From assembly GCF_003989745.1 (NCBI RefSeq), contig NZ_RZGS01000024.1, forward strand, positions 1 through 36,146: 36,146 bases of DNA, in the 5' to 3' direction. The DNA comes from Legionella septentrionalis (GTDB lineage Bacteria; Pseudomonadota; Gammaproteobacteria; Legionellales; Legionellaceae). A program made the position numbers and the translations under genes. Under the pieces are notes generated by a model. It worked only from the letters and a program-made list of their open reading frames with translations. It ran no database searches and was not told where the DNA came from. Shown one piece after another: positions 25,767-34,088 of this stretch; positions within the stretch are counted from its first letter, which is position 1; each line of letters opens with the position of its first letter.

Positions 25767-27194
25767 TCAACTATTAAGCTTTTTGAAATTTGACTGATGC
25801 TCGTTTACTTCTTCAAGAAATCGCTCCCCCGCTCCTTTAAAAAAATTACCATAAGTACGGGAAATAGAGCCGGTTGTGGCATGGACGGCTATCAAGGCTG
25901 TTATGCCGGGAAGGATGAAAACCAGAAAAGCAGCCACCGTGGCCAAAATTGCCGCAACACCTTTCCAGTATTCTTTACCTGAGTCGTCACGAAGGAGACA
26001 AGTCACACCCGTTTCATAGAAATTAGACTCATGAACCGGGGAATTCAGCACTTCATAAAATTCTTTAACTTTATTTACTGCATCCATTTCTTTGTTTTCT
26101 AAAATTGCTTTTAATTTTTTTGTTAGAACATATTGTGGATCAGACGTTTTATTGGCTGCCAGAAGATGGGCGCGATAAGTTTCGGTCTTAATGAAGAGTT
26201 TGCATAAATTTAATTCCAATAAATCCAATTCTTCTTTGGGAAGAGAATAATGGCTCCCTCCTCCCGGTTGTTGAATACTTGCCGATGCAGGTTGGGAAGC
26301 TACGCGCTCAATGGGGTTTATTTGCTGCAATTGTTCAACTATTTCTTTGGCCTTATATACTTGCGGATACATCACCACTGGAAGGCATTTGCTACAATTT
26401 TCCTTTATAGCGGGAGCAATCTCTGGCGGTAGGTTGGCAAAGAAATCCTGACGTTCAGAGGAGGATGCTTTACTTATGAACAGGGCAATATGCATTTTGC
26501 ATTTAGTTAGAACTTCTTTTTTCAATTCAAGCTGTTGGCAGCGGTTAAAAAAACTGGAGTAATCTTCTAACGATTTGGGCAAGATCGAAAAATACCGATA
26601 TAATTCCTGATACTCTAAGTCCTCCGCACGCGGTGTGAAGGCAACTCCTCGATTACGAGCCATTTCCATTAAGTTACCCATTAAAAACTTTTGCGTCTGT
26701 GCATCCTGTCGATAAAAAGTTTTCTCAAACCGTTCGAAACTGTCATACAGTAATGAACAAAGAGTCGCAGCGCCTCCACCTTTTGCCCCGGCAAAGATAG
26801 CCTCGATTTGCTCTTTATTGCCTGAAAGCAAAATCTTATCGAAAAATTCAGGATTTTTGCAGCAAAACACATGGCCAAGTCCAATTAAAACCGCTGTCTG
26901 TTGCTTTGCACTGAGTTCATTATAAAAAGGAGCCAGATAATTAAATACATAGTTTTCAGCAATTGGGTTTTGGCTAAGAAAACGATTGTCACGAATACTT
27001 GTAAATACCAAGGTAATATCTTCATTACTGATATTCTGAAGGAAGAATTTTATATCGGCTGGATTTTTAAATACCATATGCAACGGCTGTGAGGAATCTT
27101 TAAAAATTTCATCTAAAATTTCAGCCTTGACTTCAGCGTCTTGAGAACTTAATTGATAACTTAATTCCCCTAAAGTTGTTAAATGACTTGGCAT
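25767..27194 (-). CDS. Hypothetical protein with C-terminal membrane hairpin, candidate secreted effector
   Basis: I do not recognise a family. I set the start at ATG 27194 (475 aa), because the upstream ATG at 27230 lies inside a near-perfect promoter (27222-27249). The N-terminal half reads as helical repeat-like pairs (FLQNISNEDITLVFTSIRDN, LSAKQQTAVLIGLGHVF, LSGNKEQIEAIFAGAKGG), suggesting an alpha-solenoid. A linker with SASIQQPGGGSH follows, then a helical domain and a hydrophobic hairpin (GVAAILATVAAFLVFILPGITALIAV, about 425-455), and it ends in a short charged tail. In Legionella and Coxiella, proteins with this layout are often Dot/Icm effectors; that is inference. It is monocistronic. 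Confidence 0.75.
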   Translation of the reverse strand: MPSHLTTLGELSYQLSSQDAEVKAEILDEIFKDSSQPLHMVFKNPADIKFFLQNISNEDITLVFTSIRDNRFLSQNPIAENYVFNYLAPFYNELSAKQQTAVLIGLGHVFCCKNPEFFDKILLSGNKEQIEAIFAGAKGGGAATLCSLLYDSFERFEKTFYRQDAQTQKFLMGNLMEMARNRGVAFTPRAEDLEYQELYRYFSILPKSLEDYSSFFNRCQQLELKKEVLTKCKMHIALFISKASSSERQDFFANLPPEIAPAIKENCSKCLPVVMYPQVYKAKEIVEQLQQINPIERVASQPASASIQQPGGGSHYSLPKEELDLLELNLCKLFIKTETYRAHLLAANKTSDPQYVLTKKLKAILENKEMDAVNKVKEFYEVLNSPVHESNFYETGVTCLLRDDSGKEYWKGVAAILATVAAFLVFILPGITALIAVHATTGSISRTYGNFFKGAGERFLEEVNEHQSNFKKLNS

Positions 27195-27221
27195 AAAATC
27201 AATCCAAAAATATATCTTTTC

Positions 27222-27249
27222 ATTATACAATGTGCCTATTTTTTGTCAA
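27222..27249 (-). promoter_or_regulatory. Near-consensus sigma-70 promoter of the 475-aa orphan gene
   Basis: On the minus strand a perfect TTGACA (complement of 27249-27244), a 16-bp spacer and a perfect TATAAT (complement of 27227-27222). Transcription would start near 27215, giving a leader of about 20 nt before ATG 27194. This fixes the start codon and predicts strong basal expression. Confidence 0.8.
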
Positions 27250-27799
27250 CACTGTCCATGCGCATTGTCGTACCTTCATAAAAAATGTCACACGCCATAC
27301 TTTCTAATCGGTCGTGCTGAATCAAAACATAAGGCTTTAGATAGGCAGCAACAATGCTCACTTGGCAGAGTGGCATGAACCCCCAACAATCATTAGCTTG
27401 ATTCACTGGCTGCTCATTTATGGTTGTACAAGTCAATCTTGGTTTCCATGCATGTAAAATTACACACAGGCATAGGCTCGGGTACTTAGCATAAGCGTAG
27501 TTAGCTATTGCGGAATAGATAACACAAGATTCCTCACCTTTATTGATTTAAAGAATAAGAAGCCTTGGCATGAATAGCTTGTGAGAATTGGATAAAAATA
27601 GTAAAAGCACACTTTGCTTAACGGAGGAAACATTATTCCGTGGTTTATTAAGATTGTTTTGGTAAGGAGTTATCTTATATTGCCAGACGGGTACAAGTCA
27701 TGGAGCCAATTTTTTATAAATAGCCAGCGAAACCGTATCAGTGCGCTGGCATTGATAATATCTTTAAAGCAAAGGATAATTAAAAAGTGGTTTATCTTT
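27250..27799. other. Gene-poor 550-bp intergenic stretch
   Basis: No credible gene is seen. A minus-strand frame is open from about 27551 to 27236, but it lacks an ATG or GTG, overlaps the promoter at 27222-27249, and shows an odd Cys-rich composition. A plus-strand frame at 27614-27856 would need a TTG start. The stretch is AT-rich and may hold decayed sequence; I find no tRNA, clear IS end or tandem repeat. Confidence 0.5.
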
Positions 27800-27985
27800 T
27801 TAAAAATCTTTCCAAATTTCTTCTCCCTCTTTTTGCACCGGCGCATGATCCCGTAATGCCGAAATACGGCGGTATTTCTCAATTTCACGCATTTGTGAAG
27901 CTGATTTCTGATGGGTTAAGTCAAATTCAAACAAAAATCGATCAATGGGGCTAATGTATGCTTTATCAATATCAGAACTGCTCAT
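27800..27985 (-). CDS. Small hypothetical soluble protein (61 aa)
   Basis: The frame encodes a charged, helix-prone protein: MSSSDIDKAYISPIDRFLFE, then FDLTHQKSASQMREIEKY, ending in a Glu/Lys-rich tail. The ATG at 27985 is preferred; a GTG nine bases upstream is in frame, and GTGAGTGAAG lies just before it. The composition is normal for a real protein, and I have an impression of similar short proteins in Legionellales, which I cannot verify here. There is no membrane segment or signal peptide. It diverges from the adenosine deaminase gene with 83 bp between them. Confidence 0.55.
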   Translation of the reverse strand: MSSSDIDKAYISPIDRFLFEFDLTHQKSASQMREIEKYRRISALRDHAPVQKEGEEIWKDF

Positions 27986-28068
27986 AATCTTCACTCACGA
28001 CCAAACTTGCTGGTAATTTTAACGGGTTTTTATTAAAGTTGCCATGTTCTATAACCTGGAGAAAAACC

Positions 28069-29046
28069 ATGGCAGTAAAAAAGGCGGAATTGCACGTGCA
28101 TCTTGAAGGAACGATTTCTCCTGCATTGGCAAAAACCCTGGCAAAACGAAATAAATTATCCCTTCCTGATAATTTAATTTCAGCAGATGGTAAAAGCTAC
28201 CTCTCACGTGATTTTATGCACTTTCTGAGTGTTTATGATATCGTTGCCGATCTTATTAAAAGCCCGCAAGATTATTATGATGTGACCTTCGATTATCTGC
28301 GCTCCAATGCGCTGGAAGACACGATTTATGTTGAGATGATGTATTCTCCTGATCATGCGGAAAAAGCCACGGGGATTCCCTCCATCGAACATTTAAATGC
28401 AATCCAGCAAGCCATTCGTGACGCTGAACATCAATTTGCTATTGTGGGGCGCATTATTATTACCGCCGTACGGCATTTTGGCGAAGAAGCAGCTATCCGG
28501 GTTGCTGAATATGCGCACAAACATCCTGTTGCATGCGCCACCGGCTTCGGCTTAGGCGGGGATGAAGTGAATTTTCCGCCAAAATTATTCCGCAAAGCTT
28601 ATGAAATAGCTGCAGCTTCCGGTTTATCTTGTACCGTGCACGCAGGCGAATTCGCTCCAGCAAGCGGCATGCTGGAAGCCATTGCGCATTTACCCATCAA
28701 ACGCATTGGACACGGGGTGCAAGCCATCCATTCGCCGGAAACAATGGCCATTCTAAAAGAAAGAGATATCGCCCTGGAAATATGCCCTTCCAGCAATGTT
28801 AAATTCAATCTCTTTAATGACTTGAGCGTCCATCCCTTCCCCGAATTGCTGGCAGCAGGCATTAAGGTAAGCATTAATTCAGATGATCCGCCCTTTATTC
28901 CAACGACACTGGCGCATGAGTATGCACGCGTACAAGAAGTCTATAACTACAGTGATGAAACGATGCAATCCATTACTAGAACAGCAATTGATTGTGCCTT
29001 CATTGATGAGGAAACTAAAAAGAAATTACATGCAAAAATAAAATAA
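28069..29046 (+). CDS. add: Adenosine deaminase family protein
   Basis: The 325-aa zinc enzyme hydrolyses adenosine (or a related aminopurine) to inosine in purine salvage. The TIM-barrel metal motif ELHVHLEG (His9, His11) opens the protein. Then come ATGFGLGGDE (substrate site), TVHAGE with the third metal His and the catalytic Glu, RIGHGVQA with the general-base His, CPSSNVKFN, and SINSDDPP with the metal and catalytic Asp pair. ATG 28069 has GGAG seven bases upstream; the reading from TTG 28039 adds ten residues without family match. Related adenine and aminodeoxyfutalosine deaminases share these motifs, so exact specificity is open. A hairpin terminator follows. Confidence 0.9.
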   Translation: MAVKKAELHVHLEGTISPALAKTLAKRNKLSLPDNLISADGKSYLSRDFMHFLSVYDIVADLIKSPQDYYDVTFDYLRSNALEDTIYVEMMYSPDHAEKATGIPSIEHLNAIQQAIRDAEHQFAIVGRIIITAVRHFGEEAAIRVAEYAHKHPVACATGFGLGGDEVNFPPKLFRKAYEIAAASGLSCTVHAGEFAPASGMLEAIAHLPIKRIGHGVQAIHSPETMAILKERDIALEICPSSNVKFNLFNDLSVHPFPELLAAGIKVSINSDDPPFIPTTLAHEYARVQEVYNYSDETMQSITRTAIDCAFIDEETKKKLHAKIK

Positions 29047-29055
29047 CAGAAGGCT

Positions 29056-29074
29056 GGGCGGCATAAAGCCGCCC
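29056..29074. terminator. Bidirectional hairpin terminator between add and rpoH
   Basis: GGGCGGC (29056-29062) and GCCGCCC (29068-29074) form a perfect 7-bp G/C stem with loop ATAAA, ten bases after the deaminase stop and ten before the rpoH stop. AT-rich sequence follows on both sides (ATAATTGTATT on plus; a T-rich run further out on minus), fitting a shared terminator for converging genes. Confidence 0.7.
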
Positions 29075-29083
29075 ATAATTGTA

Positions 29084-29944
29084 TTACATTTCTTCCATAT
29101 ATTGACGCAATTTTTTCATGGCATTTTTTTCAAGCTGACGTACCCGTTCTGCTGATACACCATATTTTTCTGCAAGAGCATGCAAAGTAGCCGCTTTATC
29201 ATCAACCAGCCAGCGCTGCTGCAAGATATCCTGGCTGCGTGCATCCAGGCGTTCCAAAGCCACATGCAACTTCTCATTGCCTTGCACGTTACTGTCTTGC
29301 CGTTCCAGTAAATAGGCTGGATCCGTATGCGGATCGTGCAGATAGTTCGCAGGGACTTTATAGGATTCATCATCCTCTTCCGAGCTCGTCATATCATAAC
29401 AAGTATCCATGGCATTCAAACGTTGTTCCATGATTAAAACGTCTTCACGGCTGACGCCTAAATCCTGCGCCACAGCATCCACTTCTTCATTGGTAAGCCA
29501 GCCTAATCGTTTTTTCATTTGGCGCATGTTAAAAAATAATTTACGCTGGGCTTTAGTAGTGGCAATTTTAACGATGCGCCAGTTTTGGATAACAAACTCA
29601 TGGATTTCAGCTTTAATCCAATGTACAGCAAAAGAAACCAGGCGCACGCCTATGCTTGGATCAAAACGCTTGACGGCCTTCATTAAACCGATATTGCCTT
29701 CTTGAATGAGATCACCCAGTGGTAACCCATACCCTAGGTAACCGCGCGCCACGCGCACAACGTATCGCAGATGGGCAAGAACGAGGCGGCGCGCCCCTTC
29801 CAAGTCACCATCCTCCCGAAAACGGCGAGCGCATTCGTTTTCCTCTTCTGCGGAAAGCATGGGGATTTGATTGACCCGATGAATATACGCATCAAGACTA
29901 CCGATAGGTAAATTCATTTGCGAAAGTTGCATTTGCAGACTCAT
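29084..29944 (-). CDS. rpoH: RNA polymerase heat-shock sigma factor (sigma-32)
   Basis: The 286-aa sigma factor directs heat-shock transcription. Region 1.2/2 holds [20 protein letters not shown] and the core-binding [19 protein letters not shown] (78-96). The -10-reading region 2.4 spans [20 protein letters not shown], and the RpoH box reads QRKLFFNMR at 133-141, diagnostic against other sigma-70 types. Region 4 ends in [20 protein letters not shown], the helix-turn-helix. AGAGGA lies five bases before the ATG. It follows ftsX on the same strand, the conserved ftsYEX-rpoH order. Translation of E. coli rpoH mRNA is heat-controlled by leader structure; I did not find a clear counterpart here. 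Confidence 0.97.
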   Translation of the reverse strand: MSLQMQLSQMNLPIGSLDAYIHRVNQIPMLSAEEENECARRFREDGDLEGARRLVLAHLRYVVRVARGYLGYGLPLGDLIQEGNIGLMKAVKRFDPSIGVRLVSFAVHWIKAEIHEFVIQNWRIVKIATTKAQRKLFFNMRQMKKRLGWLTNEEVDAVAQDLGVSREDVLIMEQRLNAMDTCYDMTSSEEDDESYKVPANYLHDPHTDPAYLLERQDSNVQGNEKLHVALERLDARSQDILQQRWLVDDKAATLHALAEKYGVSAERVRQLEKNAMKKLRQYMEEM

Positions 29945-30012
29945 GTTATTCCTCTTTTAAATTACACGGTCAAAATCAGGAACCAACACAATTTTGAAAA
30001 AATAATTATACA

Positions 30013-30942
30013 CTAATTATAAGGTTCGATAGAAGATAGTTGCCTTTTCACGGACAACCTGGCTCCGAGCCAACCTAGTATAGTGGCAGATAGAATGAGG
30101 AGCAAGGCTTGCCGGACAGACAACCCCAGCAGCGGATAATGCATCTGATAAACGGCAGCTAATTGTTTCACGGCCACCGCTAAACTCAGCATGAAAATAT
30201 TAACTAAAAAAACCGCAAGCACAGCGCCGGCAAGTCCATACCAAATCCCTGCATATAAAAAAGGCCGAGCAATAAAAGGATCGGCTCCGCCAATTAATTT
30301 TAATACTTGTATCTCCTCATGGCGATTCTGAATGGCCAAACGCAAGGTATTGCAGATGATCAAAATAACAGCGGAAGCAAGCAATATAATTAAGCCATAA
30401 GCCATTTTGGCTACCAATCCCAACACAGCATGTAGGCGACTAACCCATTGTATATCCAGTTTGGCTTGTTCTACTTCCGGATTGGCTTTCAATTCATTGT
30501 GCAATTGTTGCAATTTTTCAGGCGTGCTCATGTTTGCTGCCGGAGTGACTTCAATAACGGCAGGCAGTGGATTTTCAAGCAGAAAATTGGTTATATCCGG
30601 CATCCCTTCTTGCGATTGCAGTTCGGCTAGCCCTTGAGCTGGCGTTTTCAAATCTGCATGGGCGACACCTTGCAAAGCTGAAACTTTTCTTAATACAGCT
30701 TCTTCCTGTACTGGAGTAGAAGGCAGCTTCAAGTAAAGAGAAATGCGACCACCTTGCTTCCAATTTGCCGTCAAAGTTTGCAAATTGTCAGCAAACACCC
30801 AAAATAATGCAGGCAAAGCGAGCGTAATCGCAATCACCACAATAGTCATCATCGTAGCAAATGGCTTATTGCACAAGTAGTTAAAGCTGCTTGCAGCCGC
30901 TTGCATGTGTTGTGGAAAAGAGACGCGAAAATATTTCAGCAC
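30013..30942 (-). CDS. ftsX: Cell division ABC-transporter-like permease FtsX
   Basis: The 309-aa inner-membrane protein has the FtsX build: a cytoplasmic N-terminus, a first membrane helix (TIVVIAITLALPALFWVF, about 33-50), and a periplasmic domain of about 120 residues (from LQTLTANWKQGGRISLYLKL to WVSRLHAVLG). Three further helices follow at the C-terminal end, ending LGARLSVKRQL. With FtsE it controls cell-wall amidases through EnvC at the septum. Its start overlaps ftsE by 7 bp. The conserved cytoplasmic loop NRHEEIQVLKLIGGADPFI is intact. Confidence 0.95.
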   Translation of the reverse strand: MLKYFRVSFPQHMQAAASSFNYLCNKPFATMMTIVVIAITLALPALFWVFADNLQTLTANWKQGGRISLYLKLPSTPVQEEAVLRKVSALQGVAHADLKTPAQGLAELQSQEGMPDITNFLLENPLPAVIEVTPAANMSTPEKLQQLHNELKANPEVEQAKLDIQWVSRLHAVLGLVAKMAYGLIILLASAVILIICNTLRLAIQNRHEEIQVLKLIGGADPFIARPFLYAGIWYGLAGAVLAVFLVNIFMLSLAVAVKQLAAVYQMHYPLLGLSVRQALLLILSATILGWLGARLSVKRQLSSIEPYN

Positions 30943-31586
30943 AATCGCCCTCCTTTTAACATGACAATTCGATGGCGCATTCCCGCAATCAATGCCAAAT
31001 CATGCGTGGCAACTATAACGCTTACGCCAACCTGGTTAAACTGTTCAAACAGCTTAATCACCTCAATCGATAAAGTAGGGTCTAGGTTGCCGGTTGGCTC
31101 ATCGGCTAATAATACAGACGGTTTATGCACCACGGCCCGTGCTATCCCCACGCGCTGTTGTTCGCCGCCCGACAAATGAAGAGGCAGCATTTTTTCACGG
31201 CTTAACAAACCCACCATGTCCAGAGCGGCATGCACCCTTTTGCTGATCATTTGCGCTGTGTATCCCTGAATTTGCAAAGGCAAAGCAACGTTCTCAAAAA
31301 CAGTCCTGTCATTTAGCAGATGGGGGGATTGAAATATAATACCCAAAGAACAACGATAATGAGCCACCTCATGTTTTTTAAGTTGGTTCAAACGTGTCCC
31401 ATTTACAATGATTTGCCCGGCGGTAGGGAGTTCCAACATGCCGATTAATTTCAGCAGGGTGCTTTTCCCAGCCCCCGAAGGACCTGTGAGAAAAGCCATT
31501 TCCCCTTTCTCTAAGGAAAAGCTAACCTCGCTTAATGCCTCGAAGCCACCGGGGTATCGTTTGCTTACCTGATTAAATGTGATCAT
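30936..31586 (-). CDS. ftsE: Cell division ATP-binding protein FtsE
   Basis: The 216-aa ATPase partners FtsX. It shows GPSGAGKST (Walker A, 35-43), a Q-loop at IIFQSP, the signature LSGGEQQRVGIARA, LLADEPTGNLD (Walker B and D-loop) and the switch ATHD. I choose ATG 31586, which gives the family start MITFNQVSKRYPGG. ATG 31589 would add one Met, and ATG 31601 five residues. None has a clear ribosome site, so translation is probably coupled to ftsY, which it overlaps by 14 bp. Confidence 0.95.
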   Translation of the reverse strand: MITFNQVSKRYPGGFEALSEVSFSLEKGEMAFLTGPSGAGKSTLLKLIGMLELPTAGQIIVNGTRLNQLKKHEVAHYRCSLGIIFQSPHLLNDRTVFENVALPLQIQGYTAQMISKRVHAALDMVGLLSREKMLPLHLSGGEQQRVGIARAVVHKPSVLLADEPTGNLDPTLSIEVIKLFEQFNQVGVSVIVATHDLALIAGMRHRIVMLKGGRLC

Positions 31587-32619
31587 CATTAAAAATTGCA
31601 TCTACAAATTGCGAAGCGCTAAAGGGCCGCAAATCATCAATCCCTTCACCCACACCAATATAGCGAAATGGTATTTCCAGTTCATTGGCAATAGCAAACA
31701 ATATACCGCCTTTCGCTGTGCCATCAAGCTTTGTCATGGTAATTCCTGTGACACCTACAGCTTCATGAAACTGACGTGCCTGATTCAATGCATTTTGCCC
31801 GATACTCGCATCTAAAACCAGCATGGTTTCATGTGGTGCGGTGGGATCAAGCTTTTGCATGACGCGCTTAACTTTTTTTAATTCTTCCATTAAATTTTGC
31901 TGCGTGTGTAACCTGCCGGCCGTATCAGCTAGCAAAACATCCACATTGCGAGCCTTTGCAGCTTGCAATGCATCATAAATCACGGAAGCACTATCTGCCC
32001 CAGTATGTTGCGCGATGACAGTAATTTGGTTTCGCTCGCCCCAAGCCTGCAATTGCTCAATTGCCGCTGCACGGAAAGTATCGCCTGCAGCCAGCATCAC
32101 TTTTTTGCCCATGGCTTGATATTGTTTAGCCAACTTGCCGATCGTTGTGGTTTTCCCGGCACCATTAACGCCAACCATTAATATGACAAAAGGACAGTGA
32201 GTAGCCATATCAAGCGCAAATGGCTGCTTTTCACCAGTCAGGATGGTTTGCAATTGCGTTTTAAGAGCGGCAAAGACAGCTTCTCCGTCAGCCAGTTGTT
32301 TTCTTGCCAAGCCATCGCTTAATTGCTGCACGATATTTTTTGTGGTTTCAATTCCTATATCCGCACTAAGAAGTATGGTTTCGAGTTCTTCCAGCAAGGA
32401 TGCATCAATTTCTTTTTTTCCAAGTAACAAACGGCCAATCCCGTCGCCCAGTTGGTGCCGGGTTTTACTCAAGCCTTGCTTGAAACGGGTAAACAAAGTT
32501 TGTTTGGGCTGTTTCTCTTCTGGAGCTTGCTGCAAATCCGTTGCCGGGGTCATAAGCTCGGTATCGGCAGTTTTTTGCGGGTCTGGTGTATGTTGATTGC
32601 GCTTAAACCATTTGATCAT
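31573..32619 (-). CDS. ftsY: Signal recognition particle receptor FtsY
   Basis: The 348-aa SRP GTPase docks ribosome-SRP complexes at the inner membrane. It has a charged, Pro/Gln-rich N-terminal A domain, an NG domain N-helix bundle (TRFKQGLSKTRHQLG, LEELETILLSADIGIETT) and GTPase motifs GVNGAGKTTTIGKLA (P-loop), AAGDTFRAAAIEQL, LADTAGRLHTQ and TKLDGTAKGG. I use ATG 32619, which has GAGG nine bases upstream; the in-frame ATG at 32634 has no site and would sit at that GAGG. The A domain is short, about 45 residues before the N domain. It leads the ftsY-ftsE-ftsX operon. Confidence 0.96.
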   Translation of the reverse strand: MIKWFKRNQHTPDPQKTADTELMTPATDLQQAPEEKQPKQTLFTRFKQGLSKTRHQLGDGIGRLLLGKKEIDASLLEELETILLSADIGIETTKNIVQQLSDGLARKQLADGEAVFAALKTQLQTILTGEKQPFALDMATHCPFVILMVGVNGAGKTTTIGKLAKQYQAMGKKVMLAAGDTFRAAAIEQLQAWGERNQITVIAQHTGADSASVIYDALQAAKARNVDVLLADTAGRLHTQQNLMEELKKVKRVMQKLDPTAPHETMLVLDASIGQNALNQARQFHEAVGVTGITMTKLDGTAKGGILFAIANELEIPFRYIGVGEGIDDLRPFSASQFVDAIFNDDHI

Positions 32620-32760
32620 AAGTCTTTGCCTCATGGAATAGATGAATATTTGACAAAATTTTATTAAAAAAGAGCAAATCCTTTATCTTCAGTCTTGGAA
32701 AGTATACAAAATAAACGAAATATGGAATTCTATCACTCTTTTTCAAATTGGGGGTGTATC

Positions 32761-34074
32761 ATGCGTCCTGTGTTAATTCTGTTATTAACACTGCTTTCCT
32801 GCCAATCCTATAGTCAAACGCAACAGTTTACCTTAGATAATGGCTTGAAAGTAGTAGTAAAAGAAGATCATCGCGCCCCTGTGGCTGTAGCCATGATCTG
32901 GTATAATGTAGGCTCTGCGGATGAACCGGGCGGCATTACCGGAATTTCGCATGCGCTGGAACATCTGATGTTTAAAGGCACAGAAAAATTCCCTTTGGGT
33001 GTGTTCTCCAAAACCATTGCTGCCTTGGGGGGACAGGAAAATGCCTTTACCAATAACGATTACACAGCTTATTTTGAAAAAATTGCCACTCCCCATTTAA
33101 AAACCAGCTTTGAACTCGAAGCTGACCGCATGCAAAATTTATTGCTGGATAAAGAAGAATTTGGCAAGGAAATCAAGGTTATCCAAGAAGAACGTCGGCT
33201 GCGCACTGACGACAACCCGCAGGCATTGACCTTTGAACGCTTCATGGCCGCAGCGCACCTGGCTTCTCCTTACCATCATCCTGTCATAGGCTGGATGAGT
33301 GATTTGGAGCAAATGAGCGTGGAAGACGCCAGAGCATGGCACCAAAAATACTATGCGCCCAATAATGCAACTTTGGTAGTTGTCGGCGATGTTATTCCTG
33401 CACAAGTCTACGAATTGGCAAAAACATATTTCGGCAAAATCCCTGCGCGAACTTCTGCCCCACGCAAATTGCAATTGGAGCCGCCAGCCTTGGGCAAAAA
33501 AACCATAGAAGTTCATGCCCCGGCGCAGATCCCTATGCTTATGCTTGGCTACACGGTCCCTTCCGTGAAAACAACCAGCCCTGAAAATGAAGTTGAACCG
33601 TACGCCCTGGAAATCCTTGCCGGCATCTTAGATGCCGGTGACAGTGGGCGCTTCACCAAAAATTTAGTACGCGGCAAGCAAATCGCCAGCACCGCAGATA
33701 TTTATTACAATTTATACACCCGCTATCAAACTCAATTTATTCTCTATGGCACGCCAAGCCAGGGACATACGCTCGATGATTTAAGAAAAGGGTTTTTAGC
33801 CGAAATCGAACGTTTAAAAACTGAAAAAATCAGCGAGCCGGAATTACAACGCGTAAAAACCCAAATCATTGCGCAAAAAACGTTTGAGAAAGATTCTATT
33901 TTTGGGCAAGCCATGGAAATTGGTTTATTGGAAACAATAGGGCTTGGTTGGCAAACAGCTGATCGCTACGTTGAACGCATCAATCGCGTAACCCCGGAAC
34001 AATTGCAAAGAGCAGCACAACGGTATTTTGCTGAAAATTATCTTACGGAAGCACGTTTAATTCCAGAATCCTAA
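32761..34074 (+). CDS. M16 zinc peptidase, catalytic subunit
   Basis: The 437-aa exported metallopeptidase carries the inverted zinc motif HALEH (His64, Glu67, His68), with the third ligand Glu in the following EIKVIQEERRL region. The N-terminal signal (MRPVLILLLTLLSCQS) could be cleaved by either signal peptidase; LLSC at 11-14 is a poor but possible lipobox. The start at 32761 has a GGGGGTG site; the longer frame from 32695 adds 22 residues with no signal character. The C-terminal half is the inactive M16 repeat. The neighbour at 34089 is a non-catalytic M16 protein, so the pair probably forms the active heterodimer seen in bacterial two-gene M16 systems. It works in the periplasm; its substrate is not known. 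Confidence 0.92.
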   Translation: MRPVLILLLTLLSCQSYSQTQQFTLDNGLKVVVKEDHRAPVAVAMIWYNVGSADEPGGITGISHALEHLMFKGTEKFPLGVFSKTIAALGGQENAFTNNDYTAYFEKIATPHLKTSFELEADRMQNLLLDKEEFGKEIKVIQEERRLRTDDNPQALTFERFMAAAHLASPYHHPVIGWMSDLEQMSVEDARAWHQKYYAPNNATLVVVGDVIPAQVYELAKTYFGKIPARTSAPRKLQLEPPALGKKTIEVHAPAQIPMLMLGYTVPSVKTTSPENEVEPYALEILAGILDAGDSGRFTKNLVRGKQIASTADIYYNLYTRYQTQFILYGTPSQGHTLDDLRKGFLAEIERLKTEKISEPELQRVKTQIIAQKTFEKDSIFGQAMEIGLLETIGLGWQTADRYVERINRVTPEQLQRAAQRYFAENYLTEARLIPES

Positions 34075-34088
34075 TTTAAGGGGTAAGT

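Noticed and set aside
27236-27551. Minus-strand frame of about 105 codons open without stop
   Set aside because: No ATG or GTG start, unusual Cys-rich composition, and its end overlaps the strong promoter at 27222-27249. At most it is a decayed gene.
27614-27856. Plus-strand 80-aa frame, hydrophobic/basic
   Set aside because: Needs a TTG start, is AT-driven in composition, and overlaps the better minus-strand small gene at 27800-27985.
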